7,841 nt of DNA from Prolixibacteraceae bacterium (GTDB lineage: Bacteria; Bacteroidota; Bacteroidia; Bacteroidales; Prolixibacteraceae): the NCBI GenBank assembly GCA_027451165.1, contig DAIDJX010000152.1, positions 1 to 7,841 on the forward strand. The letters run 5' to 3'. The notes under the pieces were generated by a model. It saw nothing but the letters and a program-made list of their open reading frames with translations, did not search any database and was not told the origin of the DNA. The position numbers were made by a program, and so were the translations under genes. Shown piece by piece: positions 7,165 to 7,841 of this stretch. Position 1 is the first letter of the stretch, and every line of letters starts with the position of its first letter.

Positions 7165-7172
7165 TATTTTTA
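7165..7172 (+). promoter_or_regulatory. Possible -7 box of the cysteine hydrolase gene
   Basis: TATTTTTA matches five of six fixed positions of the Bacteroidota -7 consensus TAnnTTTG and lies 30 bases before the ATG at 7203. That would give a leader of about 20-25 bases. A TTG at the matching upstream distance is not present. The 227-base gap to lemA is A/T-rich, must hold divergent promoters and shows no other structure I can support. Confidence 0.3.
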
Positions 7173-7202
7173 CGCAACCTTTTGAAATAATACCACAACA
7201 TT

Positions 7203-7841
7203 ATGGAATTTCGCACTATGCTATTCTGGAATGTTGACACCCAAAATGACTTTGTTGATCCTGCCGGAAAATTGTATGTAAAAGACGCTGAATTGCTCAA
7301 GCCTGTTTGGTCAGAGATCACCCGGTATGCGCAGCGTCATAAGATTAAGGTAGTTAATTCGGCTGATTTTCATTACATTCATTCCCCGGAGATTGATGAA
7401 TCACCCGACTTTGAACACACCTTCCCCGCCCATTGTATGGCAGGAACGACAGGTGCTGAATTTATCAAAGAGACCAATCCTTCAGATCCCATTGTTTATG
7501 ACTGGGACAAGCCTTATGATCTGATGGCCTTGTCCCTTGATTTGCCCAAATACCGCAATATTGTCATAAGGAAAGACGCCTTTGATGTCTTTGCAGGAAA
7601 TAAAGTCACAGAACCACTCCTGCAGATGATCAAACCTGAGGTGGTGGTGGTTTATGGGGTGACCACCAATATTTGTGTGGACCATGCTGTCAGGGGATTA
7701 AAGAAACAAATTAACAAAGTAGTAGTCCTTACCGATGCAGTAAAAGAATTACCCGGAGCTCCGCTTCCATTTAAAGCCTGGCAAAAGATGGGAGTGAAAC
7801 TGATGACTTTCCAGGAACTGGTTACCTTTATGGGCAAGTTG
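7203..7841 (+). CDS. Nicotinamidase/isochorismatase-family cysteine hydrolase (3' end outside window)
   Basis: This soluble alpha/beta hydrolase belongs to the cysteine-hydrolase family that deamidates nicotinamide or related amides. The frame runs from ATG 7203 to the window edge without a stop (213 residues, about the full family length, so little is missing). The catalytic triad can be placed as D12 (VDTQNDF), K124 (VIRKDAFDVF) and C158 (TTNICVDHAV, after VYGV with its usual cis-peptide region). A nicotinamidase-type metal site is also suggested: D55 and H57 (ADFH) and H77 (FPAHCMAGTTGAEF). Nicotinamidases usually have WPxHC here; F74 replaces the tryptophan that packs on the pyridine ring. 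Nicotinamidase (pncA-like, NAD salvage) is therefore the best guess, but another amide or isochorismate-like substrate is possible, so no symbol is given. The gene is divergent from lemA, with 227 bases between the starts. Confidence 0.85.
   Translation, partial: MEFRTMLFWNVDTQNDFVDPAGKLYVKDAELLKPVWSEITRYAQRHKIKVVNSADFHYIHSPEIDESPDFEHTFPAHCMAGTTGAEFIKETNPSDPIVYDWDKPYDLMALSLDLPKYRNIVIRKDAFDVFAGNKVTEPLLQMIKPEVVVVYGVTTNICVDHAVRGLKKQINKVVVLTDAVKELPGAPLPFKAWQKMGVKLMTFQELVTFMGKL

Overview
The window looks like ordinary chromosomal DNA from a member of the Bacteroidota. This is an inference from gene content and style. A Tat-exported GH109/Gfo-Idh-MocA protein, a lemA-TPM-TPM cluster, mid-range base composition with A/T-rich gaps, starts without clear Shine-Dalgarno sequences and a few weak TAnnTTTG-like boxes all fit that phylum. 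There is no rRNA, tRNA, transposase, integrase or phage gene and no CRISPR array.

Layout from left to right: (1) the 3' part of an APC-family amino-acid permease (+, cut by the left edge); (2) a complete Tat-signal GH109-type NAD-dependent glycosidase/oxidoreductase-fold protein (+), closed by a strong intrinsic terminator; (3) DNA polymerase IV, dinB (-), convergent with it; (4) a 12-helix MFS transporter (+), divergent from dinB; (5) a three-gene minus-strand cluster, transcribed in the order lemA lipoprotein, cytoplasmic TPM-domain protein, secreted and membrane-anchored TPM-domain protein with a glycine-rich tail; (6) a nicotinamidase/isochorismatase-family cysteine hydrolase (+), still open at the right edge.

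Only the lemA-TPM-TPM set reads as a functional unit. The two TPM genes overlap by 4 bases (ATGA). LemA is separated from them by 119 bases, most of them occupied by a long two-tier inverted repeat built from ATTTCGG units. The remaining genes look like independent units: amino-acid uptake, amino-sugar glycoside turnover, translesion DNA synthesis, efflux or uptake, and NAD or amide metabolism.

I found no convincing new defence or mobile system. The observations most worth a second look are the intercistronic ATTTCGG hairpin, the poorly understood LemA/TPM trio with its two differently located TPM paralogues, and the full conservation of GH109 active-site residues in the Tat-exported protein.
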